Source: Sphingomonas faeni
GTDB taxonomy: Bacteria > Pseudomonadota > Alphaproteobacteria > Sphingomonadales > Sphingomonadaceae
Length of the DNA stretch: 64,000 bases
Reading direction: 5' to 3'
NCBI RefSeq assembly: GCF_024273235.1
Contig: NZ_JANBVH010000001.1
Location: 1 to 64,000 of the forward strand
A program made the translations under genes and the position numbers. Positions 29,309-40,306 of the stretch are shown here, in pieces; positions within the stretch are counted from its first letter, which is position 1, and each line of letters starts with the position of its first letter. The notes beneath the pieces are model-generated. The model was not told the DNA's origin, made no database searches, and saw only the letters and a program-made list of their open reading frames with translations.

Positions 29309-30283
29309 ATGCGCCTGCTGAAACTCGTACCCGACAACACCAACCTCAAGTTCGTCTCGCTCCGTAAATGGGCGTTCGGGCTGACCCTGATCCTTTCGCT
29401 GCTCGCGGTCGGCCTCGTCGCATTCCGCGGCCTGAACATGGGCGTCGATTTCGTCGGTGGCGTGCTGATCGAACAGAACTTCGCGACGCCGCCGTCGATC
29501 GAGGCCGTCCGGACCGAGGTCGACCGGCTCGGCGTCGGCGAGGCGTCGATCCAGTCGTTCAGCGATCCCAAGACGCTGTCGATCCGGTTGCCCTTGCCCG
29601 AAAGCGGTGACGAAGGCGCCACCAACCGACTGGTGAAGAAGGTGTCGGACGACATCGTCACGAAATTCCCGGGCTCGACCTTCTCGAAATACGACACGAT
29701 CTCGGGCAAGGTCTCCGACGAGCTGATCACCAAGGGGCTGCTTGCGGTGGGTCTCTCGATCCTGGGCATCGCGCTGTTCGCGGTGGTGCGGTTCGAATGG
29801 CAGTTCGGCGTGTCGACCATCGTCGCGATCGTCCATGATCTGCTGATGACGCTTGGCTTCTTCGCGCTCATGCGGGACTATTTCGAGGTCGACCTGAACA
29901 TCGTCGCGGCGGTGCTGACGATCATCTCGTACTCGATCAACGACAAGATCGTGATCGACGACCGCATCCGTGAGAACATGCGCCGGTACCGCAAGATGGA
30001 CATGCGCGAGATCATCGACCTGTCGGTGAACGAGACGCTGCCGCGCACGGTGATGACGTCCGTGACGATCCTGCTCGCGCTGTTCGCGATGCTGATCCTT
30101 GGTGGCCATGTGCTGCGCGGGTTCACCGCGGCGATGATCCTGGGTATCGTCGTCGGGACGTATTCGTCGATCTACGTGTCGTCGTCGCTGCTGATCACGC
30201 TGGGGCTGCGCGCCGATCCTGCACCGCGCAAGGGCGGCGTGCAGGACGGTGCCGAGCGGGTGGGTCCGAAGGTCGAGCGTTAA
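29309..30283 (+). CDS. secF: Protein translocase subunit SecF
   Basis: A 324-residue partner of SecD with six membrane helices. The GMNMGVDFVGG-type signature (LNMGVDFVGGVLIEQ), the conserved YSINDKIVIDDRIREN and TSVTILLALFAMLILGG segments are present. The ATG at 29309 follows a GGCGGGAG ribosome site. Its stop codon directly abuts the ATG of the next gene. Confidence 0.97.
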   Translation: MRLLKLVPDNTNLKFVSLRKWAFGLTLILSLLAVGLVAFRGLNMGVDFVGGVLIEQNFATPPSIEAVRTEVDRLGVGEASIQSFSDPKTLSIRLPLPESGDEGATNRLVKKVSDDIVTKFPGSTFSKYDTISGKVSDELITKGLLAVGLSILGIALFAVVRFEWQFGVSTIVAIVHDLLMTLGFFALMRDYFEVDLNIVAAVLTIISYSINDKIVIDDRIRENMRRYRKMDMREIIDLSVNETLPRTVMTSVTILLALFAMLILGGHVLRGFTAAMILGIVVGTYSSIYVSSSLLITLGLRADPAPRKGGVQDGAERVGPKVER

Positions 30284-30658
30284 ATGAGGATGGACCGCGA
30301 GAAGACCGATGGGCCGATGATCTCGGCGATCGGTCGGGCCGGGTTCAAGGTCGACGACGGCTATTATACCGCGTTGTCGATCAGTCCCGAGCGGGCGGAT
30401 GGCTGGGAACCACCGGCGTTCGAGGCGCTCGGCGAGGCGGACGTGGCGGCGTTGCTGGCGCTCGATCCGCCGCCGGAGTTCCTGTTGCTGGGGACGGGTT
30501 CCGCGCTTCGCCAGCCGCCGCTTGCGTTCAAGCGCGCGGTCGAGGCTCGGGGGTTCGGGATCGAGGCGATGGACAGCCGCGCCGCGGCTCGGGCCTGGGC
30601 GGTTCTGCGCGGTGAAGGTCGCTGGATCGTGGCGGCGTTGTACCCGCTCGAGGGGTGA
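30284..30658 (+). CDS. Mth938-like domain protein
   Basis: A 124-residue protein of the Mth938/DUF498 family (related to the mitochondrial complex I assembly factor NDUFAF3). The core PPEFLLLGTGSALRQPP and GIEAMDSRAAARAWAVL are typical. It directly follows the secF stop codon, an arrangement common in alphaproteobacteria. The molecular role in bacteria is not established; the conserved linkage to secDF hints at a membrane-assembly function. Confidence 0.85.
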   Translation: MRMDREKTDGPMISAIGRAGFKVDDGYYTALSISPERADGWEPPAFEALGEADVAALLALDPPPEFLLLGTGSALRQPPLAFKRAVEARGFGIEAMDSRAAARAWAVLRGEGRWIVAALYPLEG

Positions 30659-30666
30659 ACTCCCTA

Positions 30667-30789
30667 TCCTCCCCCGCAAGGGGGAGGTGGCACCGAAGGT
30701 GACGGAGGGGGAGGACACGGAACAGGCGTGCCTCTTACCTCCCCCTCCGTCAGGCAAGCGCCTGACACCTCCCCCTGGCGGGGGAGGAT
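30667..30789. repeat. R4 palindromic repeat, copy 1
   Basis: TCCTCCCCCGCAAGGGGGAG left end, GGCGGGGGAGGA right end, with GACGGAGGGGGAGG and its complement CCTCCCCCTCCGTC inside. It separates the convergent ends of the sec operon and the glycosyltransferase gene. Confidence 0.85.
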
Positions 30790-30796
30790 CGATTAT

Positions 30797-31972
30797 TTAT
30801 CGGTTATCGGCGACCAGCCTCGCGAGGTGCTCGTAGAGCGCGGCGGTGTTGGCTTCCCACGTGAAGGGGGCGGCGACGGCGCGCGTTGCTTGCTGGGTCG
30901 GCGGGTCTGCGAGCAGTGTGGCGATCGCGGCTGCGAACGCCAGGCCGTCGCGGATCGTGACCCTGCCGGCGTCGGGCGATGTCACCACCTCGTGCGCGCC
31001 GCCGGCATCGGTGATCACGATCGGCGTGCCGCAGGCGAGTGATTCGACCCAGGCGTTGGCGAGGCCTTCCGAATGGGAGGCGAGCGCGCTGACGTCTGCG
31101 GCGGCGATCAGCTCGGGCAGTTCGGCGTGCGGGACGGCGCCCAGCAGGCGGATGCGGTCGCCGACGCCGAGTCGCGCGATCAACGCCTCCAGGTCGGCGC
31201 GCGCGGGTCCGTGGCCGGCGATCAGGAGCGTGACTCCCGGCAATGCGGCGACCGCCTCGATGACGATGTCGTGGCCCTTGCGGGGCAGGAGTCCACCGAT
31301 GGCGATGACCAACGGACCGCGGACGCCGAGCCTGGCCTTGGCCGCTATGCGGTCGGCTGCGGGGCGGAAGCGATCCTGGTCGACGCCGGTGTGATGCACC
31401 GTGATCCGCTCGGCCGGCATGCCGAGCGCTACCATGTCCTCCTTCATCGCCTTGCTGACCGCGAGCACGCCGGCGGCGCCCTGCCCTGCGTTGCGGACCT
31501 GCGCGGCGGTGGCGGGTGCCTCGCCCCAATGGTGGATGTCGGAGCCGCGCGCCTTGATCGAGACGGGGACGCCGTAGCGCTTGCCGAGCGCGATCGCGGC
31601 GGGGCCGTCGGGGAAGAAGAACGACGCGTCGATCACGTCGAAGGCAAAGTCCGCGCGGATCGCGTCGAGCAGGGGCACGAGCGCGCGTTCGAGGGCGGCG
31701 GCGTGGTAGCGGCCCCTGGTGAACGGGAGCGCGGTGAAACGCGGGCGGTGGACGTCGACGCCCTTCCAGGTTTCGCGCGTCGGCAGGGTGGCGAGGCTGG
31801 CATAGTGGCCGATGCGGCGGAGTGGGCCTGGGGGGAGGCCGACCGGTGCTATTGCCACCAGCGACACGTCGGGGTGCGCGGCGAGGCCGAGCGTCTGGCG
31901 TTCGACGAAGACGCCGAAATTGGGGCGGGTCGCGTCGGGGAACAGCGTGGAGAGGGTGAGAATGCGGAGCAT
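30797..31972 (-). CDS. Glycosyltransferase family 4
   Basis: A 391-residue GT-B fold enzyme that moves a sugar from a nucleotide donor. The N-terminal half begins RILTLSTLFPD with an FGVFVERQT acceptor-side motif; the C-terminal GT4 domain has GGLLPRKGHD and the donor-binding SHSEGLANAWVESLACG. This pattern fits enzymes making exopolysaccharides or cell-surface glycans. It stands alone on the minus strand with repeats on both sides, so the glycan is unknown. Confidence 0.88.
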   Translation of the reverse strand: MLRILTLSTLFPDATRPNFGVFVERQTLGLAAHPDVSLVAIAPVGLPPGPLRRIGHYASLATLPTRETWKGVDVHRPRFTALPFTRGRYHAAALERALVPLLDAIRADFAFDVIDASFFFPDGPAAIALGKRYGVPVSIKARGSDIHHWGEAPATAAQVRNAGQGAAGVLAVSKAMKEDMVALGMPAERITVHHTGVDQDRFRPAADRIAAKARLGVRGPLVIAIGGLLPRKGHDIVIEAVAALPGVTLLIAGHGPARADLEALIARLGVGDRIRLLGAVPHAELPELIAAADVSALASHSEGLANAWVESLACGTPIVITDAGGAHEVVTSPDAGRVTIRDGLAFAAAIATLLADPPTQQATRAVAAPFTWEANTAALYEHLARLVADNR

Positions 31973-32039
31973 GGTGGCGGGGGTATAGCGGGGCGCGGGT
32001 TAATTGGGCGTGAGTTTGGGGGCGTTCCCCCCTGGCTTT

Positions 32040-32143
32040 CCACCCCGGCGGAGGCCGGGGCCCAACTGGAAAGGTGGCAATAACAGCTTGCTGCCATCCT
32101 TTAGCGACGTCCCCAATGGGCCCCGGTCTTCGCCGGGGTGGTG
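32040..32143. repeat. R1 palindromic repeat, copy 4
   Basis: CACCCCGGCGGAGGCCGGGG left arm; right arm CCCCGGTCTTCGCCGGGG has one stem change. It is the first of three repeats in the 483-base gap 31973-32455, which holds no gene. Confidence 0.85.
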
Positions 32144-32200
32144 GAGATGCTGGAGGGGTGGTGAGGTAGGGTCTGCGAGGGGACGTTACCCTCGAAAACC

Positions 32201-32259
32201 TTGTTTCCCCGCGAGGGCGGGGATCCAGACTGGGCTCCCGCCTTCGCGGGAGAACAAGG
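32201..32259. repeat. R2 palindromic repeat, copy 6
   Basis: TTGTTTCCCCGCGAGGGCGG left arm, right arm ending GGGAGAACAAG, centre CCAGACTGGG. Confidence 0.85.
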
Positions 32260-32303
32260 ACGGGCGGCGTTTTGCTTTTGGCCGGCGGCTGCCGAAGGGG
32301 TCA

Positions 32304-32407
32304 CCTCCCCGGCGGAGGCCGGGGTCCAGTCGGGGACCTGAATAACGGAACGCCGCGCGCCATTATGGCCACCTTTCCAACTGGGCCCCGGCCTCCGCCG
32401 GGGTGGT
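32304..32407. repeat. R1 palindromic repeat, copy 5
   Basis: A symmetric copy: left loop GGAG and right loop CTCC are exact complements, so it has no visible direction. Confidence 0.85.
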
Positions 32408-32455
32408 GCTCTCCCAGGAGCGGCGGAGCTTTCTTGCCCTGCCGCCGATCCTCAG

Positions 32456-33280
32456 TCAGATCCGCTTCGTGCCCGGGTATGCAAACAGCACGTCTGCGTC
32501 GGGGCTCGTCGAGACCGTCTCGCTGCCGGTCATCGTGGCGCATTCGCCGGCCTTGAATGCGACGCCGGCGACGTCGCCCGAGCCGGTGATCGGGATCACC
32601 CAGCCGGTCGTGCCCTCGGGCAGGTTGACGACGTGGTCGCCGCCCTTCCAGCGCTCCAGAACGAATTTCGGCCCCTCGACCATGATCGTGCGGCCGGTCT
32701 CGATCTCGATCGGCGGTGCAACGGGGACGTAGGGCGTGGGGTCCGCGACGTCGACACCGTCGTCGAGATGCAGTTCGCGGTCGCTGCCGTAGTCGTACAG
32801 GCGATAGGTGGTCTCGGAATTCTGCTGGACCTCGATCACGGTCAGGCCGCCGCCGATCGCGTGGATCGTGTCGGACGCGCAATACATGAAGTCGCCCGGC
32901 TTCACCGGCTTCCAGTCGAGCTTGTCCTCGATCGTGCCGTCAATCGCCGAGGCGCGCAGTTCGTCCTTGGACATCGGCTGCTTCGTGCCGACCGCGATCG
33001 TCGATGTGGGCTCGGCGGCGAGGATCGTCCAGCACTCGTCCTTGCCGCGCGGCAGGCCGCGCGCGTGCGCCTGGTTGTCGTCGGGATGGACCTGGACCGA
33101 CAGCTTCTGCGACGTGAACAGGTATTTGATCAGCAGGTCGGGCGTGGTGTTGCCGGGCTCCTGGAACCAGACTTCGCCGATCGGCGGCGAGCCGGCGGCC
33201 GGGTCTTCGAAACCGGGCCAGAGCGTGTCGCGACCCCAAGGCTTCTCGACGCGGTGGGTGTGCAACAATGTGGCCGGCAT
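32456..33280 (-). CDS. Class I mannose-6-phosphate isomerase-like protein
   Basis: A 274-residue cupin enzyme that would interconvert mannose 6-phosphate and fructose 6-phosphate, a step toward GDP-mannose for surface glycans. The metal-binding histidine motif QVHPDDNQAH, the KDECW segment and the YCASDTIHAIGGGLTVIEVQQNS stretch (shortened: DTIHAIGGG) match the type I phosphomannose isomerase family. The short single-domain form is typical of alphaproteobacteria. The ATG at 33280 is chosen because the family core begins at MPATLLHTHRVEKPWG. It diverges from bamD. Confidence 0.85.
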   Translation of the reverse strand: MPATLLHTHRVEKPWGRDTLWPGFEDPAAGSPPIGEVWFQEPGNTTPDLLIKYLFTSQKLSVQVHPDDNQAHARGLPRGKDECWTILAAEPTSTIAVGTKQPMSKDELRASAIDGTIEDKLDWKPVKPGDFMYCASDTIHAIGGGLTVIEVQQNSETTYRLYDYGSDRELHLDDGVDVADPTPYVPVAPPIEIETGRTIMVEGPKFVLERWKGGDHVVNLPEGTTGWVIPITGSGDVAGVAFKAGECATMTGSETVSTSPDADVLFAYPGTKRI

Positions 33281-33426
33281 GACATGATCCTCGACGTGAA
33301 TGACGCAATGGGAATGGGGCGCCAACGCACGACTATTGCCGTGTGATCCGGCCGACGGAAAGGCCCAATGCGGGTATGGCGAAAGGGATTGTTCGCCAAG
33401 CCCCGCATACGCTAAGGACAACGCCA

Positions 33427-34371
33427 ATGCGTATCCCCCAGTCTCGTGCCCTCGCGGTCACGCTCATCGCCGCGCTTGCGCTCCCCATGGCCGGTTGTGC
33501 GAGCGGTCGCGCGTCCAAGGGCGACCTGCCCTATGTCGCGCGTGACGTGGGCACGCTGTATTCGACCGCCAAGGCGCGGCTCGACCAGGGACGCTACAAG
33601 GAAGCAGCCCAGCTGTTCGACGAGGTCGAGCGCCAGCATCCCTATTCGATCTGGGCGCGCCGCGCGCAGATCATGTCGGCGTTCAGCTATTACCTCGCCA
33701 AGGATTACACCGCGTCGATCAGCTCGGCGCAGCGCTTCCTCGCGGTGCATCCGGGCAACCGCGATGCGCCCTATGCCTATTATCTGATCGCGCTCGGCTA
33801 TTACGAGCAGATCACCGACGTGACGCGCGACCAGAAGATCACGCGCCAGGCGCTCGATTCGCTCGGCGAGCTGATGCGGCGCTATCCGAACACGCGCTAT
33901 GCGTCGGATGCGCGGCTGAAGATCGATCTGGTCAACGACCATCTCGCGGGCAAGGAGATGGAGATCGGGCGGTTCTACGAGACGCGCGGCCAGTGGCTCG
34001 CCGCGAACGGTCGGTTCCGCACCGTTATCGACAAGTTCCAGCAGACGACGCACACGCCCGAGGCGCTGATGCGGCTGACCGAGACGTATCTGGCGCTCGG
34101 CGTGCCCGTCGAGGCCGAGAAGGCCGGTGCGGTGCTCGGGCGCAACTATCCCGGCACCGACTGGTATCAGCATGCGTACGACCTGCTGAAGAAGAACCAG
34201 GTGCCGGCCGTGCCGCCGCTGAAGCCTGGCGAGCAGGTGGTGCCGGTCGGAACCAAGGGTACGCCGTCGGTGATGGTCGAGCTGGACGAGCCGGGTTCGA
34301 CCCCGACCGGCCCGGCCGAGCGCGCGCCGGCGCCGCGGTCGGCCGGGCAGCCGTCCAACACCGGAAGCTGA
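33427..34371 (+). CDS. bamD: Outer membrane protein assembly factor BamD
   Basis: Lipoprotein of the BAM complex that inserts beta-barrel proteins in the outer membrane. The signal peptide ends in the lipobox LPMAGC, with Cys24 as the lipidation site. Tetratricopeptide-like helical repeats follow (ARLDQGRYKEAAQLFDEVERQ, HPYSIWARRA, HPGNRDAPYAYYLIAL). The 314-residue length includes a Pro/Ala/Gly-rich tail of about 50 residues beyond the usual core. It precedes recN, an order seen in other alphaproteobacteria. Confidence 0.95.
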   Translation: MRIPQSRALAVTLIAALALPMAGCASGRASKGDLPYVARDVGTLYSTAKARLDQGRYKEAAQLFDEVERQHPYSIWARRAQIMSAFSYYLAKDYTASISSAQRFLAVHPGNRDAPYAYYLIALGYYEQITDVTRDQKITRQALDSLGELMRRYPNTRYASDARLKIDLVNDHLAGKEMEIGRFYETRGQWLAANGRFRTVIDKFQQTTHTPEALMRLTETYLALGVPVEAEKAGAVLGRNYPGTDWYQHAYDLLKKNQVPAVPPLKPGEQVVPVGTKGTPSVMVELDEPGSTPTGPAERAPAPRSAGQPSNTGS

Positions 34372-34461
34372 CGCGCGTCGTCGGGCGATAAAGGCGCGGG
34401 TCGTCGGGTTGGAACATAGGGGGATCGCATTGCGCGCCCGTTCGTCTAAGGCGGACATACT

Positions 34462-36126
34462 ATGCTGACCGAACTTTCCATTCGCGACGTGGTGCTGATC
34501 GAGGCGCTGGATCTGGGATTCGGCGAGGGACTCGGCGTGCTCACCGGCGAGACCGGCGCGGGGAAGTCGATCCTGCTCGATGCGCTGGGGCTGGCGCTCG
34601 GTGGTCGTGGCGACAGCGGGCTGGTGCGGCATGGGGCTGCGCAGGCGGTGGTGACCGCGACGTTCGATGCCCCTGCCCCCGAGTCGCCGCTCGCGCTGCT
34701 GTTCGACGAGAACGGGCTGGAGATCGAGCGCGGCGAGCCGCTGATCGTGCGGCGGATCGTCAAGGCGGACGGCGGCAGTCGCGGCTTCGTCAACGACCAG
34801 CCGGCGTCAGCGGGGCTGCTGCGTGAGATGGCGCCGCACCTGGTCGAGATCCACGGCCAGCATGACGAGCGCGGGCTGCTCAATGCGCGAGGGCATCGGG
34901 CGCTGCTGGATATTTTCGGGCGGACCGAGCCTGGGGCTACCGGGAAAGCGTATGCGGCGTTTCGCGCGGCCGAGGCTGAGTTGGCGGCGGCGCGCGCGGA
35001 TATCGAGACGGCGGCGCGGGATCGCGAGTGGCTGGAGCATACCGTTGCCGAGCTGACCGCGCTGGCGCCGGTCGCGGGCGAGGAAGAGACGCTGGCGGAT
35101 ACGCGGCGCTCTATGCAGCGCGCGGAGAAGATCGCGGACGACCTGGCGGCGATCGACGACTTCCTTGAGGGGAAGGACGGCGGGATGGCGAAGTTGCGCC
35201 AGGCCGCGCGGGTGCTGGAGCGGATCGCGGAGGATCATGTCGCGCTGGGCAATGCGCTGGCGGCGGTCGATCGCGCGGTGATCGAGGCGTCGGTGGCGGA
35301 GGAAAGCCTGCGCGATGCGCGGGCGGACATGGCGTATGATCCGCGCGCGCTGGAGGATGACGAGGCGCGGTTGTTCGAGCTGCGGGCGATGGCGCGCAAG
35401 CACCGCGTGCAGCCGGATGACCTTGCCGCGCTGGCGGACGAGATGCGCGCGCGGCTGGAGCGGCTGGATGCGGGCGAAGGCGGGATTGCGGTGATCGAGG
35501 CTCGGGTCGCGGCGGCGCGGAAGGCGTTCGACGTTGCCTCGGATGCGCTGACGAAGCGGCGGCTGGCGGCGGCGAAACGTCTTGATGTGGCGGTGGCGGG
35601 CGAGTTGGCGCCGTTGAAGCTGGATGCGGCGCGGTTCCAGACCGTGGTCGCGCCGCTCGGTGAAGAGGGCTGGTCGGCGGCGGGCAAGGATCGCGTCGAG
35701 TTCGAGATCTCGACCAATCCGGGCGCGCCGTTTGCTGCGCTGACCAAGATCGCTAGCGGTGGCGAATTGTCGCGGTTCATCCTCGCGTTGAAGGTGGCGC
35801 TGGCGGAAGAGGGCGGCGCGTCGACGATGGTGTTCGACGAGATCGACCGCGGCGTCGGCGGCGCGGTGGCGAGTGCGATCGGCGAGCGACTCGCGCGGCT
35901 GGCGCAGAGCACGCAGCTGCTGGTGGTGACGCACAGCCCGCAGGTCGCGGCGCGCGGGGCGAAGCATCTGCTGATCGCGAAGAGCAGCGACGGGACGGTC
36001 ACGCGGACTGGCGTGCGGGCGCTGTCGGAGGAGGAGCGGCGGGAAGAGATCGCACGGATGCTGTCGGGGGCGCAGATCACGGACGAGGCGCGGGCTCAGG
36101 CGGAGCGGTTGCTGGAGCGGGCTTGA
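34462..36126 (+). CDS. recN: DNA repair protein RecN
   Basis: SMC-like ATPase acting in double-strand break repair. The Walker A GETGAGKS lies at residues 30-37. The N-terminal MLTELSIRDVVLIE is the RecN hallmark. The coiled-coil middle spans roughly residues 155-365. The C-terminal ABC signature SGGELSRF and Walker B MVFDEIDRGVGG follow. Length 554 is normal. Any SOS box must lie in the 90 bases after bamD; I did not find a convincing one. Confidence 0.95.
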   Translation: MLTELSIRDVVLIEALDLGFGEGLGVLTGETGAGKSILLDALGLALGGRGDSGLVRHGAAQAVVTATFDAPAPESPLALLFDENGLEIERGEPLIVRRIVKADGGSRGFVNDQPASAGLLREMAPHLVEIHGQHDERGLLNARGHRALLDIFGRTEPGATGKAYAAFRAAEAELAAARADIETAARDREWLEHTVAELTALAPVAGEEETLADTRRSMQRAEKIADDLAAIDDFLEGKDGGMAKLRQAARVLERIAEDHVALGNALAAVDRAVIEASVAEESLRDARADMAYDPRALEDDEARLFELRAMARKHRVQPDDLAALADEMRARLERLDAGEGGIAVIEARVAAARKAFDVASDALTKRRLAAAKRLDVAVAGELAPLKLDAARFQTVVAPLGEEGWSAAGKDRVEFEISTNPGAPFAALTKIASGGELSRFILALKVALAEEGGASTMVFDEIDRGVGGAVASAIGERLARLAQSTQLLVVTHSPQVAARGAKHLLIAKSSDGTVTRTGVRALSEEERREEIARMLSGAQITDEARAQAERLLERA

Positions 36127-36149
36127 AGTCGCTACGTTTCGACAACTTC

Positions 36150-36260
36150 TCCCCCCTCCCTGAAAGGGAGGGGGCGGGGGTGGGTCGGCTTCCGCATATT
36201 CGGACGTCTGCGGCACAAGCCGACCTACCCACCCCAACCCCTCCCTTCCAGGGAGGGGAG
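36150..36260. repeat. R3 palindromic repeat, the one inverted copy
   Basis: Left arm CCCTGAAAGGGAGGGGGCGG and right arm CCCACCCCAACCCCTCCCTT. The TGAAAGG and CGGGG markers are on the left here, whereas the other copies have them on the right, so this copy points the other way. Confidence 0.85.
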
Positions 36261-36323
36261 CTGACATTTCCCGGGGCGGGGTCAGCTATGTTTCGACTCG
36301 CTCTCGTTCGGCTCCCCTCTCAA

Positions 36324-36662
36324 TCAGGGCATCGCCTCTCGCGGGTGGCCTAGGTGGATCTTCAGCACCGGCACGACGATGTAATCGCCGCCGGCCTTCC
36401 GCAGGCCGTGGAGCGCTCGACTGCCGAAATCGCCGTCTTCGTGGATCGCGGCGCGGACGGGTGCCTGTTCGGTGTGGATCATGTCGTCGAGCCCGGCCGC
36501 GCTGGCGTCGGAGCGGGGCCATAGCGATTGCTGGACACGGTCGTCTGCCGAGGAATCGTCGTTCCAGTCGTAGCCGATCGCCGGGGCCGGTGCGGGGGAG
36601 ATGCGCTGCGCCGTGGCGGGGACCGAGCAGAGCATCACGAACAGTGTAACTGCTGTTTTCAT
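36324..36662 (-). CDS. Small exported hypothetical protein
   Basis: A 112-residue protein with a clear signal peptide (MKTAVTLFVMLCSVPATA, cleavage near residue 18-19), then an acidic and polar mature part with YDWNDDSSADDRVQQSLWPR and a C-terminal DYIVVPVLKIHLG strand. I do not recognise a family. It is probably periplasmic. It follows the Tat-SDR gene on the same strand after 158 bases holding an R1 repeat. Confidence 0.7.
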   Translation of the reverse strand: MKTAVTLFVMLCSVPATAQRISPAPAPAIGYDWNDDSSADDRVQQSLWPRSDASAAGLDDMIHTEQAPVRAAIHEDGDFGSRALHGLRKAGGDYIVVPVLKIHLGHPREAMP

Positions 36663-36678
36663 CGCACCCTCCCCATAT

Positions 36679-36783
36679 CCACCCCGGCGAAGGCCGGGGC
36701 CCAGTTGGGGAACAGCAATTGGTGAACGCGGTGCTCCGTTACAACAGCCTTGCCAATTGGGCCCCGGCCTTCGCCGGGGTGGC
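36679..36783. repeat. R1 palindromic repeat, copy 6
   Basis: A symmetric copy with GAAG left loop and CTTC right loop; CCCAGTTGGGG left and CCAATTGGGCC right. It lies between the SDR gene and the small exported protein. Confidence 0.85.
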
Positions 36784-36820
36784 GCGAGGTGCCGGGCCGG
36801 GATGGATGCTGCCGGGCGCG

Positions 36821-37804
36821 TTACAGCACCCCGCTGCCGCCGGTCGCCGCGAAGGCGCTGCCACTGGTGAAGCTCGTGCCCGTCTCCGCGAGCGTGACGA
36901 ACAGCGACGCCAGCTCGGCCGGCTGGCCCGCGCGGCCGAGCGGGGTGTCCTGGCCGAACTCGCCCATCTTGCCCGGCAGCTGCCCGCCGGCGACCTGGAG
37001 CGGCGTCCAGACCGGGCCCGGCGCGACCATGTTGACGCGAATGCCCTTCTTGCCGAGCTGCTTCGCCAGCCCCTTGGTGAAGATCAGGATCGCGCCCTTG
37101 GTGGTCGCATAATCGAGCAGTTCCTCGCCCGGATCGACGGAGTTGACCGACCCCGTGTTGATGATCGACGCGCCCGGCTTCATCAGCGGGATCGCCGCCT
37201 TGCACAGGTGGAACATCGCATAGACGTTGGTCTTCATCGTCCGGTCGAACTGCTCGAAGCTGATCTCGGCGATCGTCGCCTTCGACTGCTGGTACGCGGC
37301 GTTGTTGACGAGGATGTCGAGCCCGCCGAGTTCACGCGCGGCGCGCGCGATCAGGTCGGTGCAGAACTTGGCGTCGGTCAGGTCGCCGGGGATCAGGACG
37401 ACCTTGCGCCCCTCCGCGCGGAGCAGCTTGGCGACGTCCTGCGCGTCGGGTTCCTCGGTCGGGTAATAATTGATCGCGACGTCGGCGCCCTCGCGCGAGA
37501 ACGCGATCACCGCCGCGCGGCCGATCCCTGAGTCGCCGCCGGTGACCAGCGCCTTGCGACCCTGGAGACGACCGGAACCGCGGTAGCTGGTCTCGCCGCA
37601 ATCGGGGACGGGGCGCATGTCGCGCTGGAGGGCGGGCCATTTCTGGCGCTGTTCGGGGAAGGGCGTCGAGACGAAGCGCGTCTGCGGATCGGCGAGTTGC
37701 GCCTGCCCCGCCCCCTGCCCTTGCGCGAAGGCGGGGGCGGCGGCGGCGGCGAGGCCGGTGACGGCGGCGCCCTTGAAGAGGTCTCGGCGGCTGGTGTCTG
37801 TCAT
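36821..37804 (-). CDS. SDR oxidoreductase with a twin-arginine signal peptide
   Basis: A 327-residue short-chain dehydrogenase/reductase. The N-terminus SRRDLFKGAAVTGLAAAAAP in MTDT-led form is a twin-arginine (Tat) signal followed by AFA-Q, so the folded enzyme with its bound cofactor should be exported to the periplasm. The NAD(P) motif GGDSGIGRA, the NNAA motif and the catalytic Tyr/Lys in YATTKGA are intact. The body resembles the YghA/YhdF-like glucose/aldehyde dehydrogenase group. Most SDRs are cytoplasmic, which makes the leader unusual. It diverges from ligA. Confidence 0.85.
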   Translation of the reverse strand: MTDTSRRDLFKGAAVTGLAAAAAPAFAQGQGAGQAQLADPQTRFVSTPFPEQRQKWPALQRDMRPVPDCGETSYRGSGRLQGRKALVTGGDSGIGRAAVIAFSREGADVAINYYPTEEPDAQDVAKLLRAEGRKVVLIPGDLTDAKFCTDLIARAARELGGLDILVNNAAYQQSKATIAEISFEQFDRTMKTNVYAMFHLCKAAIPLMKPGASIINTGSVNSVDPGEELLDYATTKGAILIFTKGLAKQLGKKGIRVNMVAPGPVWTPLQVAGGQLPGKMGEFGQDTPLGRAGQPAELASLFVTLAETGTSFTSGSAFAATGGSGVL

Positions 37805-37910
37805 GATCATGGGTCCTGCGAAAAATGTCTTGCGATGTCAGCGCGCAAGTCGGGCGAATGTTCACGCCATGTTGATCCAGGTCTTGTCGAAAGGTGGCGC
37901 CCTCCCCTAA

Positions 37911-40100
<2,190 letters not shown>

Positions 40101-40306
40101 AGCGCCGTCCGGTTCCGCGCCGGCAACACTACGGCCGAAACGGTTTCACTGCGTGGCTTTTTTGCAACGCAATATGACCGAGTGCATCTGTGACAATTCA
40201 CGACTCGCCAATGTCACATAACCGAAATATCCCAAGTGCAGGGGCACGGGTGTGCGGTGGAAAAGCCGACATCCAGAGCTACGGGCTCTAAGGGGACATT
40301 ATTCAG

